Notes: generated by a model from the sequence alone, not told the origin. Positions 46,811 to 56,174 are shown, counted from the first letter of the stretch. The stretch: 64,000 nucleotides of DNA from Halolamina sediminis (GCF_001282785.1 NZ_CVUA01000001.1:1674001-1738000); one strand, 5' to 3'. Made by a program: numbers and translations.

Positions 46811-47868
46811 GCCCGAACATCCGGTCGTTCACGCTGGATCTCGCACGCCCGCTGTCGACCGCCGACAGAACCATCGACGAGCGTCGTGGGTTCCTCGTCG
46901 GCATGGAGCGATCGACAGACACGGGAACGGTTCACGGCGTCGGTGAGGCGACGCCGCTTCCGGGGTGGACCGAGGAATACGAGGACTGTGAGGCCGCACT
47001 CCGAGATCCGCCCCAGTCGTGGCAGCACACCGACGCCGTTGCGGACGGCGGCCAACCGTCGACGCCGGCTGCCCGTCACGGCTACCGGCTCGCCGTGCTG
47101 GACGCGGAAGCGCGATCGAACGGAACGCCGCTCGCAGCGCTACTCGCGGACCGCGGCGGGTTTCCCGGACCGAGCGAATCGGTGCCGGTAAACGCGACAG
47201 TGGGGGACGGGAGCGTCGACGAGACCGTCGCCGCCGCTCGGACCGCCGTCGACGCCGGGTTCGACTGTCTCAAGCTCAAAGTCGGGGCGCGATCGCTCGA
47301 CACCGACCTCGATCGCGTGGCGGCGGTCCGTGATGCCGTCGACGCGACCGTTCGAATCGACGCGAACGGCGCGTGGGACTGTGAGACGGCTACGGAGGCC
47401 GTCGATACGTTCGCCTCGATCGGTGTCGAGTACGTCGAACAGCCCCTGCCCGCGACAGAGCTCTCGGGGCTAGCGGCGCTGCGCGGTCGCGGTGTCGAGG
47501 TCGCGGTCGACGAGTCGGTCCAGGCAGTCGGGATCCAGGCGGTGCTCGACGCCGGCGCGGCCGACGTGGCGGTGCTGAAGCCGATGGCGCTCGGCGGGCC
47601 GGACGCGGCGGTCGCCGCGGCTGGACGGCTGGCGGCCGCCGGCGTCGACCCCGTCGTGACCACGACGATCGACGGCGCCGTCGCTCGGGCCGGCGCGGTC
47701 CACGTCGCCGCCGCGATTTCGGGCGACCGCGCGTGCGGGCTCGCAACCGGCGGGATGCTCGCGTCGGATCTGGGCACGGATCCGGTCCCGGTCGTCGACG
47801 GGGCGATCGCCGTCCCCGACGGACCGGGGAACGTCGGGGCGGCGTTCGACGACCGCGTGTGGGACTGA
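46807..47868 (+). CDS. menC: o-Succinylbenzoate synthase (MenC)
   Basis: 353 residues. Enolase-superfamily enzyme that dehydrates SHCHC to o-succinylbenzoate. Seen: GVGEATPLPGWTEEYEDCE capping domain, the catalytic KLKVGARS strand, metal ligands in RIDANGAWD, EYVEQPLP and VAVDESV, and the second lysine in VAVLKPMALGG. ATG overlaps the menA stop. menE, menF and menH are not in this window, so the pathway is completed elsewhere. Confidence 0.92.
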   Translation: MSPNIRSFTLDLARPLSTADRTIDERRGFLVGMERSTDTGTVHGVGEATPLPGWTEEYEDCEAALRDPPQSWQHTDAVADGGQPSTPAARHGYRLAVLDAEARSNGTPLAALLADRGGFPGPSESVPVNATVGDGSVDETVAAARTAVDAGFDCLKLKVGARSLDTDLDRVAAVRDAVDATVRIDANGAWDCETATEAVDTFASIGVEYVEQPLPATELSGLAALRGRGVEVAVDESVQAVGIQAVLDAGAADVAVLKPMALGGPDAAVAAAGRLAAAGVDPVVTTTIDGAVARAGAVHVAAAISGDRACGLATGGMLASDLGTDPVPVVDGAIAVPDGPGNVGAAFDDRVWD

Positions 47869-48045
47869 GCAGCCGCTTCCCGAGATGGCGAACAGGCGAC
47901 ACGGTCGCTCACAGGGCGGTGTGTCACGCTCCCGCCTCGTTCGCCCTGCGGCAGCTCTCAGCGCACACAGGGGTTGGTCACCCTATCGGGGATAAGGATC
48001 GGGGAGGGTGATTAGTCGTCCTCGCCGGCCGACCAGCGCCGGCGA

Positions 48046-48128
48046 GATCAGTCGCCCCGCTCGGCTGACAGCGTGCCGAACGGATCAGTCGCCCCGCTCG
48101 GCTGACAGCGTGCCGAACGGATCAGTCG
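48046..48128 (+). repeat. 37-bp tandem duplication reaching into the nhaC stop
   Basis: A 37-base unit at 48046-48082 is exactly repeated at 48083-48119. The next nine bases (GATCAGTCG, 48120-48128) begin a third copy that contains the nhaC stop codon. A more diverged copy of the start of the unit lies near 48011. The layout suggests duplication of the gene end. No gene is present in the spacer between menC and nhaC. Confidence 0.85.
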
Positions 48129-49597
48129 TCCGCAACGGCGGGCTCGCTACCCGCATCGACGCCGCCGCGGGGCGGCACGGAGTCGAGGCCGACACCCGCA
48201 ATCGTCAGGACCACCAGCACCAGCGGCGAGAGGAACGCGAAGAAGTAGTACTGCGCGTACTCGGTGAGGATGAGCAGCGAGGTCCCGCCCTGCAGGCCGA
48301 ACACGCTGGTCATGAACACGCCGCCGGCGTGGTACGGAAGCAGCGCGCCCGTCGGCGTCCCGGCGGACTCGACCGCCCGCGAAAGCACCGAGCTGTCGAG
48401 GTCGTGCTCGTCGAACAGCTCCCGCAGCGTCATCCCGGGGACGACGATGCTCATGTACTGCTGGGCGGAGAACGCGTTGACGGCGAACGCCGAGATGCCC
48501 GTCCCGATGACGAGGCTACGCTGACCCATGACGAGATCCGCGAGCTGTGCGGCGAGTGTCGAGAGCACGCCCAGATGGTCGAGCAGTCCCCCGAGGGAGA
48601 GCGCGAGCACGACCACCGAGATCGTCCACGCCGAGCCAGCGAGCCCGCCGCTCACGAGCAGTTCGTTCACCAGCGTGACGCCCGTCTCCGGCGCGGTCCC
48701 GTTGAGGAACACGTCCCACGCGTCGGTGAACGCGGTGCCCTGCACGAGCACCGTCGTGCCGGCGCCGGCGAACACGCCGGCGACGAGGGAGGCCAGCGCC
48801 GGAATCCCGCGGATCGCCAGCGCGAACGTGACGAGCAGCGGGACGAAGACGAGCAAGCCGAGATCGTACGTGCCCGCGAGCGCACCGCGAATCTCGGCGA
48901 CCCGCCCCGTCGGGATGGCGCCGCCGGCTTGGAGCCCCAGCCAAGCGTACAGCAGCACCGAGAGCCCGAACGCGATCGCGGTGCCGAGCCGCATCGAGAG
49001 GATGTGATCGTACAGCTCCGTGTCGGTCACCGCGGCCGCGAGGTTGGTCGTGTCCGAGAGCGGGGACTGCTTGTCACCGGCGTACGCGCCAGAGAGCACC
49101 GCTCCCGCCGTCATCGGGATCGGGATGCCGAGCCCCGAACCGATGCCGGTAAAGGCGACGCCCAGCGTCCCCGCGGTCGTCCACGAGGAGCCGATCGAGA
49201 ACGCAACGACCGCTGCCAGCAGCGCCGTCGCGGGGAGGAACGTTTCGGGCGTGAGTATCCCCAGCCCGTAGTACATCAGCCCCGGGATCGTCCCGGCGGC
49301 GATCCACGTCGCGATCAGCGCGTAGATCGTGAAGAGGATCAGAATCGCCTGGAGCCCCATCCGCAGCCCGTGTTCGACCCCGTCGGCGAGGTCGTCGTAC
49401 CCCACGCCGATCCAGTACCGGCCGACCAGCGCTGCGAGCACGACGCTCCAGAGCAGCGGTGCGTGGGGTGCCATCCCCAGCAGCCCGGAGCCGATACCGA
49501 GGAAGACGACGATCCCCAGCGTCGGTACGAGCGCCTGTTCCAGCGTCGGCAACACGTCGGGCGAGCTGTCCGTCGGCGAACCATTCGCAGAGCTCAT
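48122..49597 (-). CDS. nhaC: NhaC family Na+/H+ antiporter
   Basis: 491 residues, about twelve helices, typical of the NhaC/ion transporter superfamily. Characteristic segments are SIGSSWTTAGTLGVAFTGIGSGLGIP, AGAVLSGAYAGDKQSPLSDTTNLAA and VNAFSAQQYMSIVVPGMTL. It would export Na+ in exchange for H+, a central need in a halophile. Exact stoichiometry and ion preference are not inferable. The last codons are part of a 37-bp tandem repeat. Confidence 0.92.
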   Translation of the reverse strand: MSSANGSPTDSSPDVLPTLEQALVPTLGIVVFLGIGSGLLGMAPHAPLLWSVVLAALVGRYWIGVGYDDLADGVEHGLRMGLQAILILFTIYALIATWIAAGTIPGLMYYGLGILTPETFLPATALLAAVVAFSIGSSWTTAGTLGVAFTGIGSGLGIPIPMTAGAVLSGAYAGDKQSPLSDTTNLAAAVTDTELYDHILSMRLGTAIAFGLSVLLYAWLGLQAGGAIPTGRVAEIRGALAGTYDLGLLVFVPLLVTFALAIRGIPALASLVAGVFAGAGTTVLVQGTAFTDAWDVFLNGTAPETGVTLVNELLVSGGLAGSAWTISVVVLALSLGGLLDHLGVLSTLAAQLADLVMGQRSLVIGTGISAFAVNAFSAQQYMSIVVPGMTLRELFDEHDLDSSVLSRAVESAGTPTGALLPYHAGGVFMTSVFGLQGGTSLLILTEYAQYYFFAFLSPLVLVVLTIAGVGLDSVPPRGGVDAGSEPAVADD

Positions 49598-49732
49598 TTT
49601 CGTAGACGGAACAATTACCTTAGGGAATAAAGACCTGACGGGACGGCCGTGTTTTGGGATCAGGTGTCACACGCCACTGTCCAACCGCGGCGCATGGTGG
49701 CGCTCACCGCCAAAAGAAAATACTCCCATGCA

Positions 49733-49740
49733 TTTTTATC
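49733..49740 (+). promoter_or_regulatory. TATA box of metY operon
   Basis: TTTTTATC centred about 27 bases before the ATG at 49763. It supports that start over the 38-codon longer frame. Confidence 0.65.
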
Positions 49741-49762
49741 TATTGAGATATGCGTTATATAC

Positions 49763-51037
49763 ATGACTCGCGGGTTCCGGAGCCGAAGCCTCCACGGCGG
49801 CCACGAGCCGGACGCCGACGGGGGGTCGTTCGCACCACCGATCCACCAGACGACGTCGTATCGACTGGGCAGCGCCGACCGCGCCGCCGACCTCTACGCG
49901 CTGGAGGCCGAGGGCGACGTCTACAGCCGCATCTCGAATCCGACCGTCCGCGCGCTGGAGCACCGGCTGGCGTCGCTCTCCGGCGGAGTCGGGGCCGTCG
50001 CGACCAACGCCGGGATGGCCGCCGTCGACGCGCTGACGACCGTACTCGCGAAGTCGGGCGAGAACGTCGTCACCGCGGGCGACCTCTACGGCGGCACGAC
50101 TGCTTACTTCGCCCACACCGCGACCCGTCGGGGGATCGAGATCAGGACCGTCGACACACTCGACTACGACGGTTACGCCGACGCGATCGACGAGGACACC
50201 GCCTACGTCCACGTCGAGACGATGGCTAACCCCTCGCTGGTGACCCCCGACTTCGAACGCCTCGCGACGATCGCCCACGAGCACGCGACGCCGCTGGTCG
50301 TCGACAACACGTTCGCCTCCCCGGCGCTCTGTCGGCCGATCGAGCACGGCGCCGACGCCGTCTGGGAGTCCACCACGAAGTGGATCCACGGCTCGGGCAC
50401 CACCGTCGGCGGCGTCGTGGTCGACGGCGGGACGTTCCCGTGGGACCACCCCGACGCCGACTACGACGAGCTCTCGGGGGTAAACCCCGCCTTCGGCGTC
50501 GACTTCGCGGAGCGCTTCGGCGAGGAGGCGCTGACCCACGCGCTCCGCCAGCGCGGGCTCCGACCGCTCGGCGCCCAGCAGACTCCCTTCGACGCGTGGG
50601 CGACGCTGCAGGGGCTGGAGACGCTCGACCTGCGGATGGACCGACACTGCGAGAACGCCGGGATCGTCGCCGAGCACCTCCAAGATCACCCCGACGTGGC
50701 GTGGGTTACCTACCCCGGGCTCGACGACCACCCGACTCACGACAACGCCGCGCGTTACCTCGAGGGGTTCGGCGGCATGGTCGCATTCGGGCTCGAAGAC
50801 GGGTTCTCGGCGGGCAAGCAGTTCTGTGAGGAGGTGGAGCTAGCCAGCTTCGTCGCCAACGTCGGCGACGCGCGGACGCTGGTGATTCACCCCGCGAGCA
50901 CCACCCACGCGCAGTTGAGCGAGGACGAACAGCGCGCCGCGGGCGTCTCCCCCGACCTGATCCGGCTCTCGGTGGGGCTGGAGGAGCCCGAGGACATCGT
51001 GGACGACATCGATGCCGCCATCGATCGATCGACATGA
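49763..51037 (+). CDS. metY: O-acetylhomoserine sulfhydrylase / cystathionine gamma-synthase family
   Basis: 424 residues. PLP enzyme of the Cys/Met metabolism family with [22 protein letters not shown] at the start, [13 protein letters not shown], and the PLP lysine Lys206 in [12 protein letters not shown]. Later [14 protein letters not shown]-like end ([19 protein letters not shown]). The adjacent metX makes O-acetylhomoserine, so direct sulfhydrylation to homocysteine (MetY) is preferred over cystathionine synthesis, although sequence alone cannot separate them. ATGA overlap with metX. Confidence 0.92.
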   Translation: MTRGFRSRSLHGGHEPDADGGSFAPPIHQTTSYRLGSADRAADLYALEAEGDVYSRISNPTVRALEHRLASLSGGVGAVATNAGMAAVDALTTVLAKSGENVVTAGDLYGGTTAYFAHTATRRGIEIRTVDTLDYDGYADAIDEDTAYVHVETMANPSLVTPDFERLATIAHEHATPLVVDNTFASPALCRPIEHGADAVWESTTKWIHGSGTTVGGVVVDGGTFPWDHPDADYDELSGVNPAFGVDFAERFGEEALTHALRQRGLRPLGAQQTPFDAWATLQGLETLDLRMDRHCENAGIVAEHLQDHPDVAWVTYPGLDDHPTHDNAARYLEGFGGMVAFGLEDGFSAGKQFCEEVELASFVANVGDARTLVIHPASTTHAQLSEDEQRAAGVSPDLIRLSVGLEEPEDIVDDIDAAIDRST

Positions 51038-52350
51038 CGGGGAACACCGACCTCGATCCGACGCCGACACACGTCGCCGACACGCGCTCTGTGGGGGCCT
51101 TCGAGTTCGAGCGCGGCGGCTCGGTTCCCGACCTCGAACTGGCGTACGAAACCTACGGCGAGTACGACCCCGACGGCGGCCCGAACGGCGAGGGGAACGC
51201 GGTGCTCGTCTGTCACGCGCTCACCGGGAGCCAGCACGTCGCCAGCGCGCCGGGCGGGAGCGGCGCTGATGGCGACGGCGCCGATGGAACGGAGACGGCC
51301 GGGCAGGCCCGTGCGTGGTGGGACGACGTCGTCGGTCCCGAGCGAGCCATCGACACGACGGCGTACTTCGTCGTCTGCGTGAACGTCCCGGGCTCCTGCT
51401 ACGGCTCGACGGGGCCCGCGAGCCCCCACCCCGACGGGGGTGTCTGGGGCAGTTCGTTCCCGGCGGTCACCGTCGGCGACTGGACCCGCGCCCAGCGTCG
51501 ACTGCTGGACGAACTGGACGTCGAGCGCCTCCACGCCGTCGTCGGCGGCAGCGTCGGCGGGATGAACGTCCTCGACTGGGTGCGGCGGTTCCCCGACGAC
51601 CTCGACCGAGCGATCCCCGTCGCGGCCGCCCCGCGGCTCGACCAACAGCTGCTGGGGCTCAACGCCACCGCGCGGCGGGCGATCCGCGGGGATCCGGCGT
51701 GGCACGACGGCGAGTACGCTGCCGCGGGGAGCCACCCCGACCGGGGGCTCGCGCTGGCGCGCCAGCTCGGCCACCTCAGCTACCTCTCGAAGGCGTCGAT
51801 GGACCGCAAGTTCGACCGTGGCGAGAGCGAGTACGACGCGGAGTCGCCGTTCCCGGCCGACCCCGCGGCCGAGTCGTTCCCCGAACGGGAGGTGGAGTCC
51901 TACCTCGACCACAACGCCGCGCGGTTCGTCGAGCGCTTCGACGCCAACAGCTACCTCTACCTGACCCGCGCGATGGACGACTTCGACCTCGCGGCGGGAC
52001 ACGGCTCCGACGCCGACGCGCTCGCGGCGTTCGGCGGCGAGGCGCTGGTGCTCTCGTTTACGGGCGACTGGCACTTCCCGGCCGAGGCCGGCGGCGCGCT
52101 CGCGGACGCCTTCGCGGCGACGGACACTCCCGTCGCCCACCACGTCGTCGACTCCGACCACGGCCACGACGCCTTCCTCGTCGAACCCGAGCGGGTGGGG
52201 CCGCCGATCCGCTCGTTCCTCCGGGACGGCGTGGACGGTGATGCCGTCGACGACGCGGACCGTGACGACGCCGGCGACGACGGCGACGCCGACACGGCGA
52301 ACCCTCGCCTGGCGACGCCCGGAACACCGTGCTCCGGGTTTATGGGCTGA
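51034..52350 (+). CDS. metX: Homoserine O-acetyltransferase MetX
   Basis: 438 residues. Alpha/beta-hydrolase fold that acetylates homoserine with acetyl-CoA. Seen: [49 protein letters not shown], and the nucleophile Ser173 in [14 protein letters not shown]. Histidine of the triad is in [11 protein letters not shown]. An acidic insertion (about 75-92) and a 45-residue acidic tail are unlike bacterial MetX. It is second in the metYX operon. Confidence 0.95.
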   Translation: MTGNTDLDPTPTHVADTRSVGAFEFERGGSVPDLELAYETYGEYDPDGGPNGEGNAVLVCHALTGSQHVASAPGGSGADGDGADGTETAGQARAWWDDVVGPERAIDTTAYFVVCVNVPGSCYGSTGPASPHPDGGVWGSSFPAVTVGDWTRAQRRLLDELDVERLHAVVGGSVGGMNVLDWVRRFPDDLDRAIPVAAAPRLDQQLLGLNATARRAIRGDPAWHDGEYAAAGSHPDRGLALARQLGHLSYLSKASMDRKFDRGESEYDAESPFPADPAAESFPEREVESYLDHNAARFVERFDANSYLYLTRAMDDFDLAAGHGSDADALAAFGGEALVLSFTGDWHFPAEAGGALADAFAATDTPVAHHVVDSDHGHDAFLVEPERVGPPIRSFLRDGVDGDAVDDADRDDAGDDGDADTANPRLATPGTPCSGFMG

Positions 52351-52413
52351 GCATCCACGGGAGCGCCCCACGCCGATTTCCGCGACCGTAGCCCTTTTGA
52401 CTAACTGAACAGT

Positions 52414-52429
52414 CTGACTAACCAGTCAG
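52414..52429 (+). promoter_or_regulatory. Candidate TetR operator
   Basis: CTGACTAACCAGTCAG: a perfect 6-bp inverted repeat (CTGACT/AGTCAG) with a 4-base centre, ending six bases before the TetR ATG. It would overlap the transcript start of a leaderless message, the usual place for autorepression. A related GACTAAC lies about 20 bases upstream. Confidence 0.6.
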
Positions 52430-52434
52430 TCAGT

Positions 52435-53031
52435 ATGAGTACGGGAGAGTCGACGAGCGATCTCACGGAAGGAACGTACCGCGCGCTCTGCAAGCACGGG
52501 TACGCCGACGTGACCATGGAGGATATCGCCGCGGAGACGGACAGGAGCAAATCCGCCCTTCACTACCACTACGACAGCAAGCACGACCTGCTGATCTCGT
52601 TTTTCGAGGATCTGCTGGAGAGCTTCACCGAGCGGCTCGACGCCGTCGAGGGGGACACCGCACACGACCGCCTGCTGGACCTGATCGACACGATCCTGCT
52701 CCCGCCGGACGACGACGCCCCCGACCGAGGGTTCCAGACGGCGGTACTGGAGATGAAGGCACAGGGCCCCTACGACGAGGCGTTCCGGGAGCACCTCCAA
52801 GCCCACGACCGGACGCTGCGCGACCACGTCGAGGCCGAACTCGCGGCGGGCGTCGAGAGCGGGGAGTTCCGGTCGGATCTCGACGTGGAGGCGTCGGCAG
52901 ACTTCCTCGTGACCGTGTTCAACGGCGCCCAGACCCGTAGCGTCGCGGTCGGCCGACCGATCGAGGAGACGCGTGAGACGCTGCGGGCCCACATCGACTC
53001 GATGATCGTCGCCGGCGGGGGGTGCCAGTGA
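52435..53031 (+). CDS. TetR family transcriptional regulator
   Basis: 198 residues. The N-terminal helix-turn-helix is canonical (YADVTMEDIAAETDRSKSALHYHYDSKHDLL at about 23-53). The C-terminal ligand domain is all-helical and acidic. It overlaps the MATE efflux gene by GTGA, so it very likely controls that pump and responds to a drug or metabolite it exports. A palindromic candidate operator sits at its own start. Confidence 0.92.
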   Translation: MSTGESTSDLTEGTYRALCKHGYADVTMEDIAAETDRSKSALHYHYDSKHDLLISFFEDLLESFTERLDAVEGDTAHDRLLDLIDTILLPPDDDAPDRGFQTAVLEMKAQGPYDEAFREHLQAHDRTLRDHVEAELAAGVESGEFRSDLDVEASADFLVTVFNGAQTRSVAVGRPIEETRETLRAHIDSMIVAGGGCQ

Positions 53032-54542
53032 GCCTCCGCGATCAGCTCGCGGGCGTCCGGCGGCTGTTCGAGCGAGCGTTCAATCAGGAGGAGCTGGACC
53101 TAACCGAGGGCGGCATCGCCAAGCCGCTGTTCATCCTCGCGATCCCGATCGTCATCACGAACCTGTTCCAGACCGCCTACAACCTCGCGGACACGTTCTG
53201 GGTCGGGCGGTACAGCACCGAGGCGCTGGCGGCGATCAGCTTCGCGTTCCCGATGGTGTTCCTGCTGATCTCGCTGGGGATGGGGCTCTCGGTCGCGGGC
53301 AGCGTGTTGATCGCCCAGAACATCGGCGCCGGCGACGAGCGACAGGCCGACTACGCCGCATCCCAAACGGTCTCGTTCGCGGTCGTCGTCTCGATCGTGC
53401 TGGGCATCATCGGATACTTCGCCGTCGATACGCTGGTGGAGATCTACGGCGCCTCGCCCGACGTGAAGCCGCTGGCGGTCAACTACATGGAGGTGATCTC
53501 GCTTGGCCTGCTGTTCATGTTCGGTTTCTTCGTGTTCATCTCCCTGATGCGCGGGGCCGGCGACACGGTGACGCCGATGCTGGTGATGGCGCTCTCCGTG
53601 ATCGTCAACATCGTGCTCGACCCGTTCCTCATCTTCGGGTTCCAGGAGAACCCGCTGTTCGCGATCGTCGGGATGCCCGGGCTGCAGGAGCAGCTGTTCG
53701 CGATGACGGGCTATACGGGCGACGGGCTGCGTGGCGCCGCCATCGCGACCATCTTCTCCCGGGCGCTGGCGTTCGTAATCGGGCTGGGGATCATGTTCCG
53801 CGGGAACCAGGGCGTCCAGATCCGGCTCGGCGATATGGCGCCGGACCTCGAGTTCGCGCGGCGCATCCTCCAGATCGGCGTGCCCGCCTCCGTCGAGGGT
53901 GTGGGCCGGGCGCTCTCGGTGAACCTCCTGCTGATCGTCGTCGGACTGTTCGCGACGCCGGTCGTGTCGGCGTACGGGATCGGCACCAGGGTGCTCTCGG
54001 TCGTGTTCATGCCCGCGATCGCGATGGCCCGCGGGGTGGAGACGATGAGCGGCCAGAACATCGGCGCGGACAAGCCCGACCGCGCCGCGGCGACCGCCGC
54101 GTTCGCGTCGAAGGCGTCGTTCCTGATTCTCTCGGCGGTGGGCGTGGTCGCGTTCGTCTGGGCCGAGCCGATCGTCTCGATCTTCGTCGGCGCCGACCAG
54201 CCCGATGCGCCGCAGGTGATCGAGGTCGGGGCGCAGTTCATGCGCTTCGTCGCGCCGACGTTTGGCTTCATGGGGATCATGCGCGCCTACAACGGCAGCT
54301 TCCGCGGGGCAGGGAAGACCGCGACCGCGGCGGTGATCTCGGTGGGGACGCTGATGGTGTTCCGGCTGCCGATCGCGTGGCTGGGCTCCCAGACGTTCAA
54401 CCTCGGCCCGGACGGGCTGTGGCTCTCCTTCGCGCTCTCGAACGCGTTCGGCGCGGCGCTGGCGTACCTCTGGTACCAGCGCGGCACGTGGCGGAGCGTG
54501 GACGTCGACCGGACCCGCGGGGCAGCGCCCAGTGACGACTGA
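53028..54542 (+). CDS. MATE family efflux protein
   Basis: 504 residues, twelve predicted helices. MATE pattern: IAKPLFILAIPIVITNLFQTAYNLADTFWVG, then LISLGMGLSVAGSVLIAQNIGAGD, and IVLDPFLIFGF; the second half repeats the first. MATE proteins export cations or drugs using Na+ or H+. The GTG at 53028 overlaps the TetR stop; the GTG at 53022 is an alternative. Likely substrate unknown. The spacer after it carries repeat element copy 3. Confidence 0.92.
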   Translation: MSLRDQLAGVRRLFERAFNQEELDLTEGGIAKPLFILAIPIVITNLFQTAYNLADTFWVGRYSTEALAAISFAFPMVFLLISLGMGLSVAGSVLIAQNIGAGDERQADYAASQTVSFAVVVSIVLGIIGYFAVDTLVEIYGASPDVKPLAVNYMEVISLGLLFMFGFFVFISLMRGAGDTVTPMLVMALSVIVNIVLDPFLIFGFQENPLFAIVGMPGLQEQLFAMTGYTGDGLRGAAIATIFSRALAFVIGLGIMFRGNQGVQIRLGDMAPDLEFARRILQIGVPASVEGVGRALSVNLLLIVVGLFATPVVSAYGIGTRVLSVVFMPAIAMARGVETMSGQNIGADKPDRAAATAAFASKASFLILSAVGVVAFVWAEPIVSIFVGADQPDAPQVIEVGAQFMRFVAPTFGFMGIMRAYNGSFRGAGKTATAAVISVGTLMVFRLPIAWLGSQTFNLGPDGLWLSFALSNAFGAALAYLWYQRGTWRSVDVDRTRGAAPSDD

Positions 54543-54615
54543 TTCGTGGCAGTGGTGCGGTGCTTTTCGGTCGGTGGATTCTGAGAGAACGGCGGTCGCT
54601 CTGTCAAGGTCTACT

Positions 54616-54975
54616 TCGACAGCAACAGCGTCTCGACGCGAGACCACTTGCGACTGCACCGCCCCGCACAGCCCACAGATCTCCCCAGCCGACCCGCTCG
54701 CATGCGCTCGCTCGTCCCTCGCGCTCGGCTCGCGCACGGAGGCGTCGTGCGGGCGAGCCACGCGTCGCCCGCACGGCCAGCGGGACCGCCGGTCCCGCCC
54801 TGCTCGCGCTTCGCCCCCACAGCGACCGTGGTGCGGTAGCGGGGCGGTGGTCGCCGCGGGCCGGCGCCGGTCGCCGGCCCGCGGGGGAAGGGTGGGGATT
54901 CGGTACTGCGCCGAACCTCGTGTTCGGCGCACTGCGGTCACAAGTGGTCTACGAACGAGTTGCTGTTGCCGTCGT
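54616..54975 (+). repeat. Structured intergenic repeat element, copy 3
   Basis: About 360 bases between the MATE gene and a small regulator gene. Both 34-base arms are type A: left 54616-54649 into GCGACTGCACC, right 54942-54975 read backwards into GTGACCGCAGTGCG. Hairpins occur at 54854-54884 (12-bp stem, GCCGGTC loop) and 54907-54931 (10-bp stem, CTCGT loop). A further stem pair around GTGCGGGCGA and TCGCCCGCAC is shared with copy 1, as is CGGAGGCGTCGTGCGGGCGA. No gene is supported. Confidence 0.87.
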
Positions 54976-55017
54976 TGTCACTGAACAGCAGTCAGTTGAA
55001 CGAAGAAGTAGACGCTA

Positions 55018-55263
55018 CTACCGGACGATCCGACAGCGCTCCCCGGCACGCGCGACGTAGCCCGCCGACTGCAGCGAGCGCAGCGTCGGCAGCAGTTCGA
55101 TCAGCTGCAGGTCGAGCGCCTCGGCGATCCCGTCGACGGTCGCTTCCACGACCGACGAGAGGTAGACGTACACGAGCTTCCCGGCGGTCGACTCGACGTC
55201 CGCCGGCGGTTCGGTACTGAGTTCCGTCGTCGCGTCGCCCGCGCTGGGCTGAGTCTGCGTCAT
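55018..55263 (-). CDS. Small winged-helix DNA-binding protein
   Basis: 81 residues from the ATG at 55263. A single HTH region with TVDGIAEALDLQLIELLPTL and RSLQSAGYVARAGERCRIV as recognition helix and wing. It lacks any effector domain, so it could be a repressor needing a partner. CCTTTACG about 29 bases before the ATG supports this start over the frame beginning at 55287. It sits 55 bases from the TrmB gene, reading in the same direction downstream of it. Confidence 0.7.
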   Translation of the reverse strand: MTQTQPSAGDATTELSTEPPADVESTAGKLVYVYLSSVVEATVDGIAEALDLQLIELLPTLRSLQSAGYVARAGERCRIVR

Positions 55264-55288
55264 TGAATACGCCGATGAGTTCGACATC

Positions 55289-55296
55289 CGTAAAGG
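55289..55296 (-). promoter_or_regulatory. TATA box of the small HTH gene
   Basis: Minus-strand CCTTTACG centred about 29 bases upstream of the ATG at 55263, giving a leaderless message. Confidence 0.45.
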
Positions 55297-55318
55297 TTAG
55301 TTACAACGATCGTCGAAT

Positions 55319-56080
55319 TCAGAGCCCGTCGGTGCGCTCCATCCCGGAGTCGATCCCGGACTGCATGAACTGGGCGAGGATGCGGCCGATGCTGCTCTCG
55401 GCGGTCCACATCGCCTCCTCGCCCACGGCATCGTCTGTCGTCGCCGACAGCAACACGGTGTCGCCGTCGACCATCAGCGCCCGGCCGGCGAAATCCCCGG
55501 GGTTGTCCTCGTCCATCACGAACACCCGGACCGGGCTGTCGGCGAACCGCTCGCGCTGGTCCGGTTCGGCGGTGACGACGATCACGGCGACCCCCTCGCG
55601 GGCGCGCTCCCGCAGCGTCTCCGCCAGCGCGGCGGGGATCGACCGGGCGTCGGGCGCGACGAACACCACCCGGTCGGTCGCCGTCCGGAGCAGGTCACCC
55701 ACGCGGTCGTCGATCGGTTGTCGGCCGCGCAGCGTCGCGACCGTGCCGCCGGTGTCGCCGTCGTCGCCCTCGGTCCGGAGCTCCGCCAGGTTCTCGAACG
55801 CCCGGTCCCGTTCACGTTCGAGTCGCTGTCCCAACTGCTCTCGGGCGGTTTCGAGGCTCACCGGTCGGTACTCCTTGGGCGAGGACGCGACCAGTTCGAC
55901 CAGCCCGCGTTCGAGCAGGTCGTCGGCGGCGCCGTACACCTGCGACCGGGGCACCTCCGATACGTCGCTGATCTCCTGTGCCGTCCCCGTCCCGAGGCGC
56001 TGCAGCGCCGCGAACACTCGTGCCTCGTAGTTCGACAGCCCGAGTCGCTTCAGCGCGTCGACGGCGTCTCGTGTACTCAT
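55319..56080 (-). CDS. TrmB family transcriptional regulator
   Basis: 253 residues. N-terminal winged helix (LGLSNYEARVFAALQRLGTGTAQEISDVSEVPRSQVYGAADDLLERGLV, residues about 12-62), a coiled helix (AREQLGQRLERERDRAFENL), then a PLD-like effector domain typical of TrmB relatives (FVAPDARSIPAALAETLRERAREGVAVIVV). It is divergent from the RND transporter gene with a palindrome in the shared spacer, and probably controls it. The ligand is unknown; sugar binding known for TrmB itself should not be assumed. Confidence 0.85.
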   Translation of the reverse strand: MSTRDAVDALKRLGLSNYEARVFAALQRLGTGTAQEISDVSEVPRSQVYGAADDLLERGLVELVASSPKEYRPVSLETAREQLGQRLERERDRAFENLAELRTEGDDGDTGGTVATLRGRQPIDDRVGDLLRTATDRVVFVAPDARSIPAALAETLRERAREGVAVIVVTAEPDQRERFADSPVRVFVMDEDNPGDFAGRALMVDGDTVLLSATTDDAVGEEAMWTAESSIGRILAQFMQSGIDSGMERTDGL

Positions 56081-56158
56081 TGGCGTGGCGGGACCTCCAG
56101 TCGACCGGGGCTTCGTCGGGGGGCGATATGAGTGACCGGGGTCCGCATGAAGTATATT

Positions 56159-56174
56159 TTGTAGTAATCTACAA
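56159..56174 (+). promoter_or_regulatory. Candidate operator of the TrmB/RND divergon
   Basis: TTGTAGTAATCTACAA, a perfect 6-bp inverted repeat with a 4-base centre in the 127-base divergent spacer. It directly abuts ATATTTATC (56174-56182), the TATA box of the RND gene whose ATG is at 56208. Binding here would block TBP/TFB at that promoter, so the TrmB-like protein or another factor is the likely repressor. Confidence 0.7.

Noticed and set aside
53100-54941. Long minus-strand open frame opposite the MATE gene
   Set aside because: Composed of Arg/His/Asp-rich low-complexity sequence typical of the antisense of a membrane protein gene, and it runs into the repeat element.
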